Source of the DNA: Clostridia bacterium
GTDB lineage: Bacteria; Bacillota; Clostridia; Oscillospirales; Acutalibacteraceae
Assembly: GCA_024404095.1 (NCBI GenBank)
Contig: JAKSQO010000003.1
Span: forward strand, 62,001-126,000
DNA: 64,000 nt
Direction of reading: 5' to 3'
Part shown: positions 53,933-63,049 of the stretch, piece after piece
Position numbering within the stretch: the stretch's first letter is position 1
Layout: every line of letters starts with the position of its first letter
Program-made: the position numbers and the translations under genes
The notes under the pieces: generated by a model
The model's input: the letters and a program-made list of their open reading frames with translations, nothing else
The model's database searches: none
What the model was told of the DNA's origin: nothing

Positions 53933-54934
53933 TTATTTTACAAGCTCAAAGTGATATTCCGCATTCTCGTACCAGTTGTTTGTAATAAAGTTTCTGGGTC
54001 TGAAAACAACTTCATTTTCATAAACCTCAAGCTGTGCGCCGAGACCTGACCACGGCGCTCCGTACAGATTGATTTTGCCGTATGTCGGCAGGTTAATATA
54101 CGTTACACCGTTCACCTGCTCGGCACTCGAAAGTCCGTACTTGTCCTCAACAGCCTTTGCTTTGATTCCCGAATGGATATGACCGCTGATGTAAAAAACA
54201 TTGTCATACTTTTCAAGTATGCCCTGAACATTGTACTGCTCACGTTTAATACCCATACCGTCCCAGACAATTTTCTCACCGTTGATACCGCTTATCGGCC
54301 AATGGCAAACAACAAAAGTCGGCTTGCCGTCCTTTGTTCCATCCGCAAGCTCGCGGTCGAGAAAGTCAAGCTGTTCAGGTTTCATTGTGATTATATCACC
54401 GTCACCACCGTCAACAACTTCATCACCGAGGACAATAAACTTATATCCGTTTATCTCCGTGCTGAAATAGTTAACCTTATCATTTCTGCCCATATACTCG
54501 TTGCGGTAACGGATGAAGTTTGCCATCGCTTCTTCTCTTGAAATGCTTGCCTTACTGTCCACGCCCGTATGTCCGATATCGTGGTTACCCGATGTCGCTA
54601 TTATCTGTGTAGGACTGTATTTATTGACTATTTCATAATATCTTGTAAGCGAGGCTTCGTCGCCGTTATCCGTAACATCACCTGCAAGAACAATAGCGTC
54701 AACCTGTGATTCAGCTTTGCTGATATTTTTAAGTCCCCATTTGAGAAACGCCTGACGTGAAAGCTCTTTTTCACTAATATGCGTATCGGAAAAAACCTCA
54801 ACATTGAGCAGGCAATCGTCACTCAGCGTTTTGACAACAGGTGCTTTTATTCCTGCGTAAGGGAATACCGTAATAATTATCGACATAATAAATGCCGTGA
54901 AATTTGTGAGAATACCTTTAATTACTACTTCCAT
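53933..54934 (-). CDS. Membrane-anchored metallophosphoesterase, tandem copy 2
   Basis: 333 residues. A hydrophobic N-terminal segment (FTAFIMSIIITVFPYAGI) acts as signal or anchor. Motifs: FSDTHI (DxH), LAGDVTDNGDE, SGNHDIGH, VCHWPI, and SGHIHSGI, all five calcineurin-like blocks. It is closely similar to the gene at 54955 along the whole length, with nearly identical C-termini (NEVVFRPRNFITNNWYENAE), which marks a tandem duplication. Both genes read in the same direction, 20 bases apart. Confidence 0.9.
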   Translation of the reverse strand: MEVVIKGILTNFTAFIMSIIITVFPYAGIKAPVVKTLSDDCLLNVEVFSDTHISEKELSRQAFLKWGLKNISKAESQVDAIVLAGDVTDNGDEASLTRYYEIVNKYSPTQIIATSGNHDIGHTGVDSKASISREEAMANFIRYRNEYMGRNDKVNYFSTEINGYKFIVLGDEVVDGGDGDIITMKPEQLDFLDRELADGTKDGKPTFVVCHWPISGINGEKIVWDGMGIKREQYNVQGILEKYDNVFYISGHIHSGIKAKAVEDKYGLSSAEQVNGVTYINLPTYGKINLYGAPWSGLGAQLEVYENEVVFRPRNFITNNWYENAEYHFELVK

Positions 54935-54954
54935 TTTTACTCCTTTAGCTCATT

Positions 54955-55950
54955 TTATACAAGCTCGAAGTGATATTCCGCATTCTCGTACCAGTTATTT
55001 GTAATAAAGTTTCTGGGTCTGAAAACAACTTCATTTTCATAAACCTCAAGCTGTGCGCCGATACCTGACCACGGTGCGCCGAACATATTGATAATGCCGT
55101 ATGTCGGAAGATTGAGATATGTAACACCGTTTACCTGTTCAGCGTTTGAAAGACCGTACATATTTTCAACAGCCTTTGCCTTGATACCTGCGTGCATATG
55201 ACCGCTGATGTAGAAAACATTATCATACTTTTCAAGGATGCTCTGAACATCGTACTCGTCACGCTCGATGCCGCTGCCGTCCCAGATTGTGTCCTCACCG
55301 TTGATGCCGTCAATCGGCCAGTGGCTGAGAACAAATACAGGCTTGCCGTCCTTTGTGCCGTCCGCAAGCTCTCTGTCAATGAAATCAAGCTGTTCCTGTG
55401 TCATCGAAATTGCATCCCAATGACCGCCGTCAATAACCTCATCGCCCATTACAATAAACTTGAAGCCGTTGACCTCTGTGCTGAAATAGTTCACTTCATC
55501 GTTTCTGCCCATATTCTCGTTGCGGTAACGGATGAAGTTTGCCATTGCTTCTTCTCTTGTAATATCCGTCTTATCTCTGTCGCCTGCGTGTCCGATATCG
55601 TGGTTGCCTGCGGCTGTGATTACAGGTGCGGGACTGTACTTGTCGATAAGTTCAAAATACTTTGCAAGTGAGGGCTCATCAGCATAGTTTGTGATATCAC
55701 CTGCAACAACGATTGCATCAACAGGTGACTTCGCACGGCTGATGTTCTTAAGACCCCATCTGAGAAATGCCTGACGGAAAAGCTCACTTTTCTCGATATG
55801 TGTGTCTGAAAGCATTTCAATATTGAGAAGGCAATCGTCCTCAAGAGTTTTTACAACAGGAGCTTTGATGCCTGCGTAAGGAAATGCTGTGATGATAATT
55901 GACATTAAAAATGCCAGAAAGTGTGTGAAAATAGATTTAACTACTGCCAT
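54955..55950 (-). CDS. Membrane-anchored metallophosphoesterase, tandem copy 1
   Basis: 331 residues, paralogue of the gene at 53933. An N-terminal hydrophobic segment (FLAFLMSIIITAFPYAGI) precedes LSDTHI, VAGDITNYADE, AGNHDIGH, LSHWPI and SGHMHAGI. Clear differences from the other copy lie in the middle (GHWDAISMTQEQLDFIDREL), where substrate choice may differ. A TATAAT at 55983-55978 on the minus strand suggests a promoter, but its -35 box is poor; AGGAG precedes the ATG. Confidence 0.9.
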   Translation of the reverse strand: MAVVKSIFTHFLAFLMSIIITAFPYAGIKAPVVKTLEDDCLLNIEMLSDTHIEKSELFRQAFLRWGLKNISRAKSPVDAIVVAGDITNYADEPSLAKYFELIDKYSPAPVITAAGNHDIGHAGDRDKTDITREEAMANFIRYRNENMGRNDEVNYFSTEVNGFKFIVMGDEVIDGGHWDAISMTQEQLDFIDRELADGTKDGKPVFVLSHWPIDGINGEDTIWDGSGIERDEYDVQSILEKYDNVFYISGHMHAGIKAKAVENMYGLSNAEQVNGVTYLNLPTYGIINMFGAPWSGIGAQLEVYENEVVFRPRNFITNNWYENAEYHFELV

Positions 55951-56041
55951 GTCTTTTCTCCTTTGTCTTTTTCTGAAATTATATCATAGTGAAAAATAAT
56001 TTGCCATACACAAAACCTACAAATGTTTCGTGATTTTATTG

Positions 56042-57499
56042 TCAGTTTGCAAGAGCTTCCGTTTTCTCTTTCACTTCCGCTCTGCGTTTTTCAAGCTCGG
56101 CTTCAATCATTTTTCTTTCCGCAGGGTCATCTCTTACAAAAGAAATCACAATCAGGTAAAGAATCTGACCGATCACAGGACCGAGAATGAAGATAGGCCA
56201 CTGCCATTTAATAAAGAGTGTTCCCTGCTGATAGTTTTTGAGCGTATTGTCATATCTGAGCCACTTAAGAATGAATCCGTTTATCAGAAGACCGACAGCA
56301 GATGAAATCTTGCTGATGAAATTCTGAATTGAGAACGAAATGCCCTCAGTTCTCATTCCCGTTTTATACTCTACATAGTCAATTGAATCGCTGGTGAGCG
56401 AACGGTGCGCAATATCCATCATATTAACCGGCACGCTGACTATCGCCATAAGTATCATTACTGCGTAGAGCCTCGGTGTAGAACCGATTCCGATAAAATA
56501 GCTGACGGTACGAAGAATTATCGAAGTTGACTGAGCAAGAATAAGTATGCGCTTCATTCCTCCGAGCTTATCAGAAACCTTTGTTGCAAAGAACATCGCA
56601 AGAGCACCGATTGCGCCTGTCAGAACAGTATACACAACCTGCGAAGTCGGACCGTCAAACGATGCAAAGCCGAAATTAAAGCTCTCACGGCTTTCAAAGA
56701 AGTATGCCCACGGCAGAAGTGACTGAGTGATATCCTTGAAAAATCTCGCAAGTGAAATCAGCAGAAGTGTTCTGTTGTGACGAAGAACAAAGATTGCCTC
56801 AAAAATACTTTCCTCGCTCTTAGGTGTTTCAACTACTTCTTTCATCCTGTGTGCGCTCATTGAAATCAGCTCACCGCCGAGTCCGAATACAAGACCGAAA
56901 ATTGCAAATACAACCGCATCGCTGATTCCTGCGTTATTCATTGACGAACGCAGAACCTGAAAAACCATTATAACCGTTGAGCCTGCACCTGCGCCGATTG
57001 AAACCCATTGCGAAACCTTGGCTCTTTCGTGCGAATTCGGCGACGAAACCGCAACCATTCCCCACAGTGCAACGTCCTGGAACGAATAGAAGAAATCCCA
57101 CAGCATATATGCGGCAAAAATAATAGCTATTTTCGCACCTGTTGCAACAGGGAAATTAAAGAACATCAGCGCCGAAAGCACACCGATAATCGGTGGAGTG
57201 TAAATCAGATACGGACGAAGCTTGTTTCCGTTTTTAAATCTGTGCTTATCAACAAGTGCGCCGACAATCGGGTCGTTGACAGAGTCCCACGCTCTTGTTA
57301 CGCTTGTGATAAGACCGACCGTAACCGAATTGATTTTCATTACGGAGGTCATAAAGTAAAACAACCAGTTCGATATGTAGGCGTAGGTCATATTCTGACC
57401 TGCAAGACCGATTGCATACGAAAGAAGTCTGCCGTTTGAAACAACACCCTTATTTTCAATACTTCTCGCATGTTCAGCTGTTTTTTCTTTCTTTGACAT
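56042..57499 (-). CDS. Sugar:cation symporter of the GPH/MFS family
   Basis: 485 residues with twelve membrane segments. N-terminal LSYAIGLAGQNMTYAYISNWLFYFMT, then TRAWDSVNDPIVGALVDKHRFKNGNKLRPYLI, is the glycoside-pentoside-hexuronide symporter signature (like MelB/YicJ). Substrates are usually glycosides or uronides taken up with Na+ or H+. The position within a region rich in glycosidases fits import of degradation products. It follows the flavin-reductase gene by 27 bases and ends in a charged tail. Confidence 0.92.
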   Translation of the reverse strand: MSKKEKTAEHARSIENKGVVSNGRLLSYAIGLAGQNMTYAYISNWLFYFMTSVMKINSVTVGLITSVTRAWDSVNDPIVGALVDKHRFKNGNKLRPYLIYTPPIIGVLSALMFFNFPVATGAKIAIIFAAYMLWDFFYSFQDVALWGMVAVSSPNSHERAKVSQWVSIGAGAGSTVIMVFQVLRSSMNNAGISDAVVFAIFGLVFGLGGELISMSAHRMKEVVETPKSEESIFEAIFVLRHNRTLLLISLARFFKDITQSLLPWAYFFESRESFNFGFASFDGPTSQVVYTVLTGAIGALAMFFATKVSDKLGGMKRILILAQSTSIILRTVSYFIGIGSTPRLYAVMILMAIVSVPVNMMDIAHRSLTSDSIDYVEYKTGMRTEGISFSIQNFISKISSAVGLLINGFILKWLRYDNTLKNYQQGTLFIKWQWPIFILGPVIGQILYLIVISFVRDDPAERKMIEAELEKRRAEVKEKTEALAN

Positions 57500-57526
57500 T
57501 GCCTTCCCCTCACTTTTTACTGCTTA

Positions 57527-58078
57527 TTAAAAGAGCTTTTTGCCGTCAGCGAATGCCTTGCCGACAGTATCACCGAGTGCGATATAGGTGTGATGAACCG
57601 GGTCAAAGGTTATCGGGTTAAATTTTACAAGGTCAGGCTCGCCGTCCTCACCGAGATATTTTTCATCAACGCTGACGTTGACAATTTTACCGATATACAT
57701 ACCCTTGTCAACGCTTTCAAGCTCACATTCAAGGGTAATCGGAAGCTCGTTAATAACAGGAGCGTTTACAAACTCACTTTTTACTGTTGTAAAGCCTGCC
57801 TTTTCCATTTTGTCGGGAACGTCTCTGCCTGAGGCAATTCCTACATAGTCACAAGCAACAACATTTGCTTCGTCAGCTATTGCGATTGTGAAAGCCTTTG
57901 TCTCAGCTATATTGTCCGTGGTCTGATGACTGCCAAGCTCTACCATAACCCTGTCGGCTCCGCAGATTCCGCCCCACGCCGCATTCATTGCGTTAGCCTT
58001 GCCGTTCTCGTTATATGTTCCGATAATAAGAACCGGCTGCGGATAGATATATGTTTTTGCTCCGAAATTTTTTCTCAT
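57527..58078 (-). CDS. Flavin reductase-like (flavoredoxin) protein
   Basis: 183 residues: PQPVLIIGTYNENGKANAMNAAWGGICGADRVMVEL and TTDNIAETKAFTIAIADE are the FMN-binding split-barrel pattern of flavoredoxin-type proteins. IASGRDVPDKMEKAGF and PITLECELESVDKGMYIGKIVNV follow the family. Members transfer electrons or reduce flavin; no partner oxidoreductase is adjacent. AAAAGGAGAG lies before the ATG. It precedes the sugar symporter in the same direction. Confidence 0.9.
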   Translation of the reverse strand: MRKNFGAKTYIYPQPVLIIGTYNENGKANAMNAAWGGICGADRVMVELGSHQTTDNIAETKAFTIAIADEANVVACDYVGIASGRDVPDKMEKAGFTTVKSEFVNAPVINELPITLECELESVDKGMYIGKIVNVSVDEKYLGEDGEPDLVKFNPITFDPVHHTYIALGDTVGKAFADGKKLF

Positions 58079-58178
58079 AAGAATCTCTCCTTTTAGATTA
58101 TGGTTATATTATATCATATCAAATACAATTTTGACATCAGGAATTTCAAAAATTCTTTTCATATTTATGTATTTATGC

Positions 58179-58184
58179 TATAAT
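58179..58184 (+). promoter_or_regulatory. -10 box of the histidine-phosphatase operon
   Basis: TATAAT at 58179-58184 with a weak TTTTCA 17 bases upstream; the start codon lies 30 bases downstream. Confidence 0.5.
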
Positions 58185-58213
58185 AAATGCAATCTGAAAA
58201 AGGAAGACTTAAA

Positions 58214-58855
58214 ATGGAAGAAAAATTTGAAATATTTTATATTAGACACGGAGAAACCACCAACGGACTTTTTGAGGATCGTGACACCTGTGACGTTAAC
58301 CTTACCGAAACAGGGGTTAAACAGGCGGAGCTTCTTGGTGAACGCTTCAAGGGCAGACACTTTGATGCCGTGTTTTCTTCACCGCTTGTCCGTGCTGTGA
58401 GAACTGCCGCCGCAGTATGCAATCAGCTTGACAATCACCCTGAAATCGAGATACTGCCGCAGATAATTGAGAACGGCTCAAGCTACGGATATTTCGGAGA
58501 AAGTCTTGAATATCTGAGCAGGTACTATGACAGGCTGAAGCTGAACAGCGATATGCCGCTGATGTATGACAACCTTGAGGACAGCGATAACGATAAGCGT
58601 GCAAGAGCGGTTATAGACTATTTCCGCAGCCGTTTTACCTACGGTCAGCGCATTATTGTTTTTGCTCACGGCTCATTCGGAAACCATTTTCTTCCGCAGG
58701 CAGTTGAAATGGGTGAAGGCAATTACATTCTGAGCCTTAACAACACAAGCGTTTCAAAAGTTAAATACACCACCGATGGCAAGCAGAGAATCTCGTTCTG
58801 CAATGATTTTTCGCATTTGCGTCCGCTTATGCCTGACTATGAATTTGACGTTTAA
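58214..58855 (+). CDS. Histidine phosphatase family protein (phosphoglycerate mutase-like)
   Basis: 213 residues. YIRHGETTNG at residues 9-18 carries the phospho-accepting His; AVFSSPLVRAVRTAA provides the second Arg, and VFAHGSFGNHFLPQAV the second catalytic His. These enzymes remove phosphate from sugars, nucleotides or proteins. The start at 58214 has AAGGAAG upstream. It is the first of three plus-strand genes that end at the terminator near 61023. Confidence 0.9.
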   Translation: MEEKFEIFYIRHGETTNGLFEDRDTCDVNLTETGVKQAELLGERFKGRHFDAVFSSPLVRAVRTAAAVCNQLDNHPEIEILPQIIENGSSYGYFGESLEYLSRYYDRLKLNSDMPLMYDNLEDSDNDKRARAVIDYFRSRFTYGQRIIVFAHGSFGNHFLPQAVEMGEGNYILSLNNTSVSKVKYTTDGKQRISFCNDFSHLRPLMPDYEFDV

Positions 58856-58869
58856 CCGAGGTCTGATTT

Positions 58870-59430
58870 ATGAAAATTGAAAAAGTTTTACCCGAGGACG
58901 CCGAAGAGCTTCTGAAAATATACGCACCGTATGTGGAGAACACAGCGATTTCTTTCGAGTGCGAAGCTCCCTCGGCTGAAGAATTCAGAAACAGAATAAT
59001 CACAATTTCCGCAAAATATCCCTATATTAAAGCCGTTGAAGATGACGGCAGAATAATAGGCTATGCCTACGCAGGCACATTCAAGCCGCGTGCCGCCTAC
59101 AACTGGTCAGTAGAAGCCACCGTTTACATCAGACCCGACAGCCGTCGCAGAGGTATCGGAACAGCACTTTATTGTGAGCTTGAAAAGCTGCTTAAAAAGA
59201 TGAACGTCAAAAATATGAATGCGTGCATTGCTTATACTGAAACAGAGGACAGATATCTCACTCAGGCAAGCGTGCATTTTCACAGAGGTATGGGCTTTGT
59301 CGAGGTTGCTCACTTTCACAAATGCTCCTACAAGTTCGATACATGGTACGATATGATTTGGATGGAGAAAATCATCGGCGAGCATGACAGGAATTGTGAG
59401 CCTGTTGCTTTCGGAAAATGGGACAAATAA
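58870..59430 (+). CDS. GNAT N-acetyltransferase, phosphinothricin-acetyltransferase-like
   Basis: 186 residues. The acetyl-CoA loop reads RPDSRRRGIGTALYCELEKLL, preceded by GYAYAGTFKPRAAYNWSVEATVYI and followed by SVHFHRGMGFVEVAHFHKCSYKFDTWYDMIWM. This order is typical of PAT/MnaT-like acetyltransferases that act on amino-acid analogues. It begins 14 bases after the phosphatase gene. Confidence 0.9.
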   Translation: MKIEKVLPEDAEELLKIYAPYVENTAISFECEAPSAEEFRNRIITISAKYPYIKAVEDDGRIIGYAYAGTFKPRAAYNWSVEATVYIRPDSRRRGIGTALYCELEKLLKKMNVKNMNACIAYTETEDRYLTQASVHFHRGMGFVEVAHFHKCSYKFDTWYDMIWMEKIIGEHDRNCEPVAFGKWDK

Positions 59431-59445
59431 ATTTGAGGTGATATG

Positions 59446-60999
59446 ATGACAAACGAAGAACTTGCAAAACAGGCGCAAAGGGAATGCAGCAGCGAAGCCA
59501 CAACCGCACATCATGGCGGAGGAAGCGGAAGACCGTTCTGGAATGCTGAATCATTTCAGTTTATGTATGTGCCGTCATTTCAGTTTCAATCAATATCCGG
59601 GTGTAAAAAGTACAGATTCACCGCAAAGGATGAGACCGGTAAAATCCACTCTTTTGATGCGGATAAGCCATCGGCTCTGCTTACTGACATATGGGGAGAA
59701 TTACCCGAGGGTGTTGTTGAACTGACCGTCAGAACAGTAAACAATGACAACAGCGAAGGCTATTTAGTCGGCGCGAGAACATTCTTTAAGCTTGCTCCGT
59801 TCAGCGCTGATTATCCCGAAGCAAGATATACGTATAAGGAATGTGCATCACGTGCCTTCAGCTACATAATGAATCTCGATTTTATCAAGTATTGGATTGA
59901 CAACACTGAGCCTGACCCGAATTATATTCTGAATGTATATCCGAGTAAAACACATTCATCAATTATCGGTGCAATGATAAATTATATGTCGGTGTTTCCC
60001 GAAAAAGCAGAGGACGCGTTAAAAATCGCCCAAAATGCCGCAGACTATCTTTTAAAAATAACTCCCGGTGACGGCAGTCCTCTGAACGGTGTTCCTCCGA
60101 CATATAAGCTTGATTACTGTGAGAATGCCAAAAACTTCTCCCTCGGTTCACTTGTAGAGGAAAGAAGCAATACAATTATGACAGTTTATCCGTCCTACGT
60201 CGGAATGGCATATTTACAGCTTGAAGAAAAAATAAAAGAGCAAAAATATCTTGATGCCGCAATAAAAATCGGCGAGTTTTATCTCAAAAATGTTCAACAG
60301 GACGGCAGCTGGAATATTATAATAGACGGCAAAACGGGAAGAACTGTCAGCTCAAATCCCTGCGACCCTTTGACGAATATTGTTCCTTTTCTTATGCGGC
60401 TTTATAAACGCACAGGCAACGAAAAATGGAAATCACTTTCAACAAATGCAATTGCATTTGTTGAAAAGAATGTTCTTGTAAGCTATAACTGGGAGGGACA
60501 GTTTGAGGACAGCGGACTTTCTTTCAACTATTCCAACCTGACTCATTACGGCGCATCGTCATTGGCAAGGTATTACGCGGCATATTGCTCTGACGACGAA
60601 GCAAAAATGAAAATTGCGGATGAGCTTGTAAGATTTATTGAAGATCAGTTTGTTGTATGGAACAGACCCGCTCCGTGGAACAAGGACAGTGATGACACCT
60701 CGATTTGGCCGACACCGTGCGCACTTGAGCAGTACAACTGGTATGTACCTATTGACGCAAGCTCCGCAAATATTATAAACACATTCATTGCTATGTATAA
60801 GGCAGGCAGAGGTGAACTGTATCTTGCAAAAGCAAGGGCACTCGCCGATACCGTAACACGTGTTCAGCATGAGGACGGAATGATTCCCACTCATTGGATG
60901 AATGAGGAAACACTTAACGGCCATAATTTCTGGATAAACTGTATGATAGCAACCGCAAACGCCGTTAATGCTGTTTCGGAGCTTACTGAAAACAATTAA
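59446..60999 (+). CDS. Unassigned protein, probable alpha-toroid (six-hairpin) glycosidase-like enzyme
   Basis: 517 residues without signal peptide. The N-terminal 110 residues look like a beta-rich domain (YRFTAKDETGKIHSFDADKPS). The rest is rich in paired helices: SSIIGAMINYMSVFPEKAEDALKIAQNAADYLLKI, TNIVPFLMRLYKRTGNEKW, NTFIAMYKAGRGELYLAKARALADTVTR, and several aromatic motifs (QQDGSWNIIIDG, EQYNWYVPIDASSA, THWMNEETLNGHNFWINC). These resemble (alpha/alpha)6 toroid enzymes such as glycosidases, lyases or epimerases, but I cannot name a family. The ATG at 59446 gives better spacing to GAGG than the one at 59443. It ends the three-gene operon. Confidence 0.7.
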   Translation: MTNEELAKQAQRECSSEATTAHHGGGSGRPFWNAESFQFMYVPSFQFQSISGCKKYRFTAKDETGKIHSFDADKPSALLTDIWGELPEGVVELTVRTVNNDNSEGYLVGARTFFKLAPFSADYPEARYTYKECASRAFSYIMNLDFIKYWIDNTEPDPNYILNVYPSKTHSSIIGAMINYMSVFPEKAEDALKIAQNAADYLLKITPGDGSPLNGVPPTYKLDYCENAKNFSLGSLVEERSNTIMTVYPSYVGMAYLQLEEKIKEQKYLDAAIKIGEFYLKNVQQDGSWNIIIDGKTGRTVSSNPCDPLTNIVPFLMRLYKRTGNEKWKSLSTNAIAFVEKNVLVSYNWEGQFEDSGLSFNYSNLTHYGASSLARYYAAYCSDDEAKMKIADELVRFIEDQFVVWNRPAPWNKDSDDTSIWPTPCALEQYNWYVPIDASSANIINTFIAMYKAGRGELYLAKARALADTVTRVQHEDGMIPTHWMNEETLNGHNFWINCMIATANAVNAVSELTENN

Positions 61000-61022
61000 C
61001 TGAATATTGCTGTATAAATAAG

Positions 61023-61069
61023 AATCGGAACTGACGAAGGTAATTCTTCATAACAGTTCCGATTTTTTT
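61023..61069. terminator. Terminator between convergent genes
   Basis: AATCGGAACTG / CAGTTCCGATT is a perfect 11-bp stem with a 20-base loop, followed by seven T (61063-61069). It ends the operon from 58214 and faces the minus-strand gene at 61075. Confidence 0.88.
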
Positions 61070-61074
61070 GCTTT

Positions 61075-61542
61075 TTATTTCAACTTTCTTCTGAAAATCT
61101 GCGTCATATATCCGTGCTCGGACATTGCATCCGACAGAAACTCAAAGCCGTATTTCTCATACAAGCCCTTTTCCTCGGAGGAAACGTACACATACTCATA
61201 CCCTGCCTCTGCCGCAAGCCCGACAGCTCTTTCCGTCAGCAGACCCGAAAGCCGTCTGCCCCTGAATTGCGGAAAAGTATAGACAAAGCCTATCCAGGGC
61301 TTCATCTCGTCGGACACAATTTCATCGTGCTCCGCAAGCGTACAGAACGCTGTAAGACTGTCCCCCTCAACGGCGAGCAACACCTCGGCATTTTCTCCGC
61401 AGAAGCTTTTGAACTCTCCGTTATCAAGCAGGCTGTGCAAATACTGACCTGCATCCCAGTCACATTTCAAAAGCTCATTCTTCCAGTATTCCTTTTTCTC
61501 GTCACTCAGCTTATAGTATTCCAATATTTCCATATCACACAT
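61075..61542 (-). CDS. GNAT family N-acetyltransferase
   Basis: 155 residues. TAFCTLAEHDEI and the acetyl-CoA-binding FVYTFPQFRGRRLSGLLTERAVGLAAEAGYEYVYVSS with ending GLYEKYGFEFL are the GNAT pattern; the N-terminus is specific to a subgroup that acts on unknown small molecules. The ATG at 61542 has only a weak ribosome site; a second in-frame ATG lies at 61533. It is a single gene, divergent from pgk. Confidence 0.85.
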   Translation of the reverse strand: MCDMEILEYYKLSDEKKEYWKNELLKCDWDAGQYLHSLLDNGEFKSFCGENAEVLLAVEGDSLTAFCTLAEHDEIVSDEMKPWIGFVYTFPQFRGRRLSGLLTERAVGLAAEAGYEYVYVSSEEKGLYEKYGFEFLSDAMSEHGYMTQIFRRKLK

Positions 61543-61681
61543 CCGACTGTAATTTTGTTTGATTATACCATATAAAGAAATTTAATCAACATAAACCCGA
61601 AAAAATTCTGACGTTTCAAACAAAATGACGTTATATTTGAATTATCTCCGCTCTGAATGTGCAAAATTGCGAATATTTCCG

Positions 61682-61700
61682 ATAAAATGAAACATTTTAT
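61682..61700. promoter_or_regulatory. Perfect 19-base palindrome upstream of pgk
   Basis: ATAAAATG (61682-61689), AAA, CATTTTAT (61693-61700): perfect 8-base halves separated by three bases. It lies about 40 bases upstream of the putative pgk -35 box and between divergent genes, a position suited to a dimeric regulator. Confidence 0.55.
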
Positions 61701-61740
61701 GTTTATAGGTGCAAAATGTTAATTATTTCAAGGATTACAC

Positions 61741-61769
61741 TTGAAAAACGGAAAGAATTGGTATAAAAT
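61741..61769 (+). promoter_or_regulatory. Promoter of the pgk-tpiA-gpmI operon
   Basis: TTGAAA (61741-61746), a 17-base spacer and TAAAAT (61764-61769), about 57 bases before the pgk start. Confidence 0.65.
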
Positions 61770-61825
61770 ATTACAGATTGAAATTTAAAATCAAAAATTA
61801 TGCATAAATCGAAAGGATGAAACTA

Positions 61826-63019
61826 ATGAACGCACTTAACAAAAAGACCGTTGAAGATCTCGAAGTCAGCGGCAAGCGCGTACTCGTTCGTTGTGACTTC
61901 AACGTTCCCCTCAAGGACGGCGTTATCACAAGTGACAAGAGAATCGTTGCTTCTCTCCCCACAATCAAGTATCTTATTGACAACAACGCAAAGGTTATCC
62001 TTTGCTCACATCTCGGCAGACCCAAGGGTGAATTCAATCCTGAATTTTCACTCGCTCCCGTTGCAGCTCGTCTTTCAGAGCTCCTCGGCAAGGAAGTTAA
62101 GATGGCTTCAGACGTTGTCGGCGAAAGCGCACAGGCTCTTGCAGCTGAGCTTAACGACGGCGATGTAATGCTTATCGAAAACGTTCGTTTCCACAAGGAA
62201 GAGACAAAGAACGATCCCGACTTCTCAAAGAAGCTCGCTGACCTTGCAGACCTCTATGTAAACGACGCATTCGGTTCAGCTCACAGAGCTCACAGCTCAA
62301 CAACAGGTGTTGCTGATTACCTTCCCGCAGCCTGCGGTTACCTCATCCAGAAGGAAATCGACTTTATCGGCGGCGCACTTGCTAATCCCAAGCGTCCCCT
62401 TGTTGCTATCCTCGGCGGTGCAAAGGTTTCTGACAAGATTGGCGTTATCACAAATCTCCTTGAGAAGTGTGACACAATCATTGTCGGCGGTGGTATGGCT
62501 TACACATTCATGAAGGCTCTCGGTTACAGCATCGGCACATCTCTTCTTGAAGAGGACAGAATCGAAGACGCTAAGAACATGATGGAAACAGCTAAGGCTA
62601 AGGGCGTTAAGTTCCTTATCCCCGTTGATAACAAGGTTGGTAAGGAATATGATCCCGACACAGAGGCTATGGTAATTGACAGCGACTCAATTCCCGACGG
62701 CTGGATGGGTCTTGATATCGGTCCTGCTACTCAGCAGCTCTTCGCTGACGCTATCAAGGGCAGCGGCACAGTAATCTGGAACGGACCTATGGGTGTTTCA
62801 GAGTGGGAAAACTTTGCAGCAGGTACAATCGCAGTTGCAACAGCAGTTGCTGAATCAGGCGCTATCTCAATTATCGGCGGCGGCGACTCAGCTGCAGCAG
62901 TTCAGAAGCTCGGCTTCGCTGACAAGATGTCTCACATCTCAACAGGCGGCGGCGCATCTCTTGAGTTCCTCGAGGGTAAGGAGCTTCCCGGTATCGTAGC
63001 ACTTAATGATAAGGACTAA
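61826..63019 (+). CDS. pgk: Phosphoglycerate kinase
   Basis: 397 residues, monomeric cytosolic PGK. The N-terminal domain reads [16 protein letters not shown] and [11 protein letters not shown], with [11 protein letters not shown] and [17 protein letters not shown]; the nucleotide-binding domain has [29 protein letters not shown] and [24 protein letters not shown]. All substrate-binding residues are present. The ATG at 61826 follows GAAAGGATG at good distance; an ATG at 61817 lies within that site. Codon use is strongly biased, as expected for a highly expressed gene. Confidence 0.98.
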   Translation: MNALNKKTVEDLEVSGKRVLVRCDFNVPLKDGVITSDKRIVASLPTIKYLIDNNAKVILCSHLGRPKGEFNPEFSLAPVAARLSELLGKEVKMASDVVGESAQALAAELNDGDVMLIENVRFHKEETKNDPDFSKKLADLADLYVNDAFGSAHRAHSSTTGVADYLPAACGYLIQKEIDFIGGALANPKRPLVAILGGAKVSDKIGVITNLLEKCDTIIVGGGMAYTFMKALGYSIGTSLLEEDRIEDAKNMMETAKAKGVKFLIPVDNKVGKEYDPDTEAMVIDSDSIPDGWMGLDIGPATQQLFADAIKGSGTVIWNGPMGVSEWENFAAGTIAVATAVAESGAISIIGGGDSAAAVQKLGFADKMSHISTGGGASLEFLEGKELPGIVALNDKD

Positions 63020-63049
63020 TATCAATTCTTTCTGAAAGGATCTGAAAAT

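Noticed and set aside
58214..58855. Histidine phosphatase-family gene as the missing histidinol-phosphate phosphatase
   Set aside because: Known histidinol phosphatases belong to the PHP, HAD or inositol-phosphatase families, and the gene is 6 kb away in a different transcription unit.
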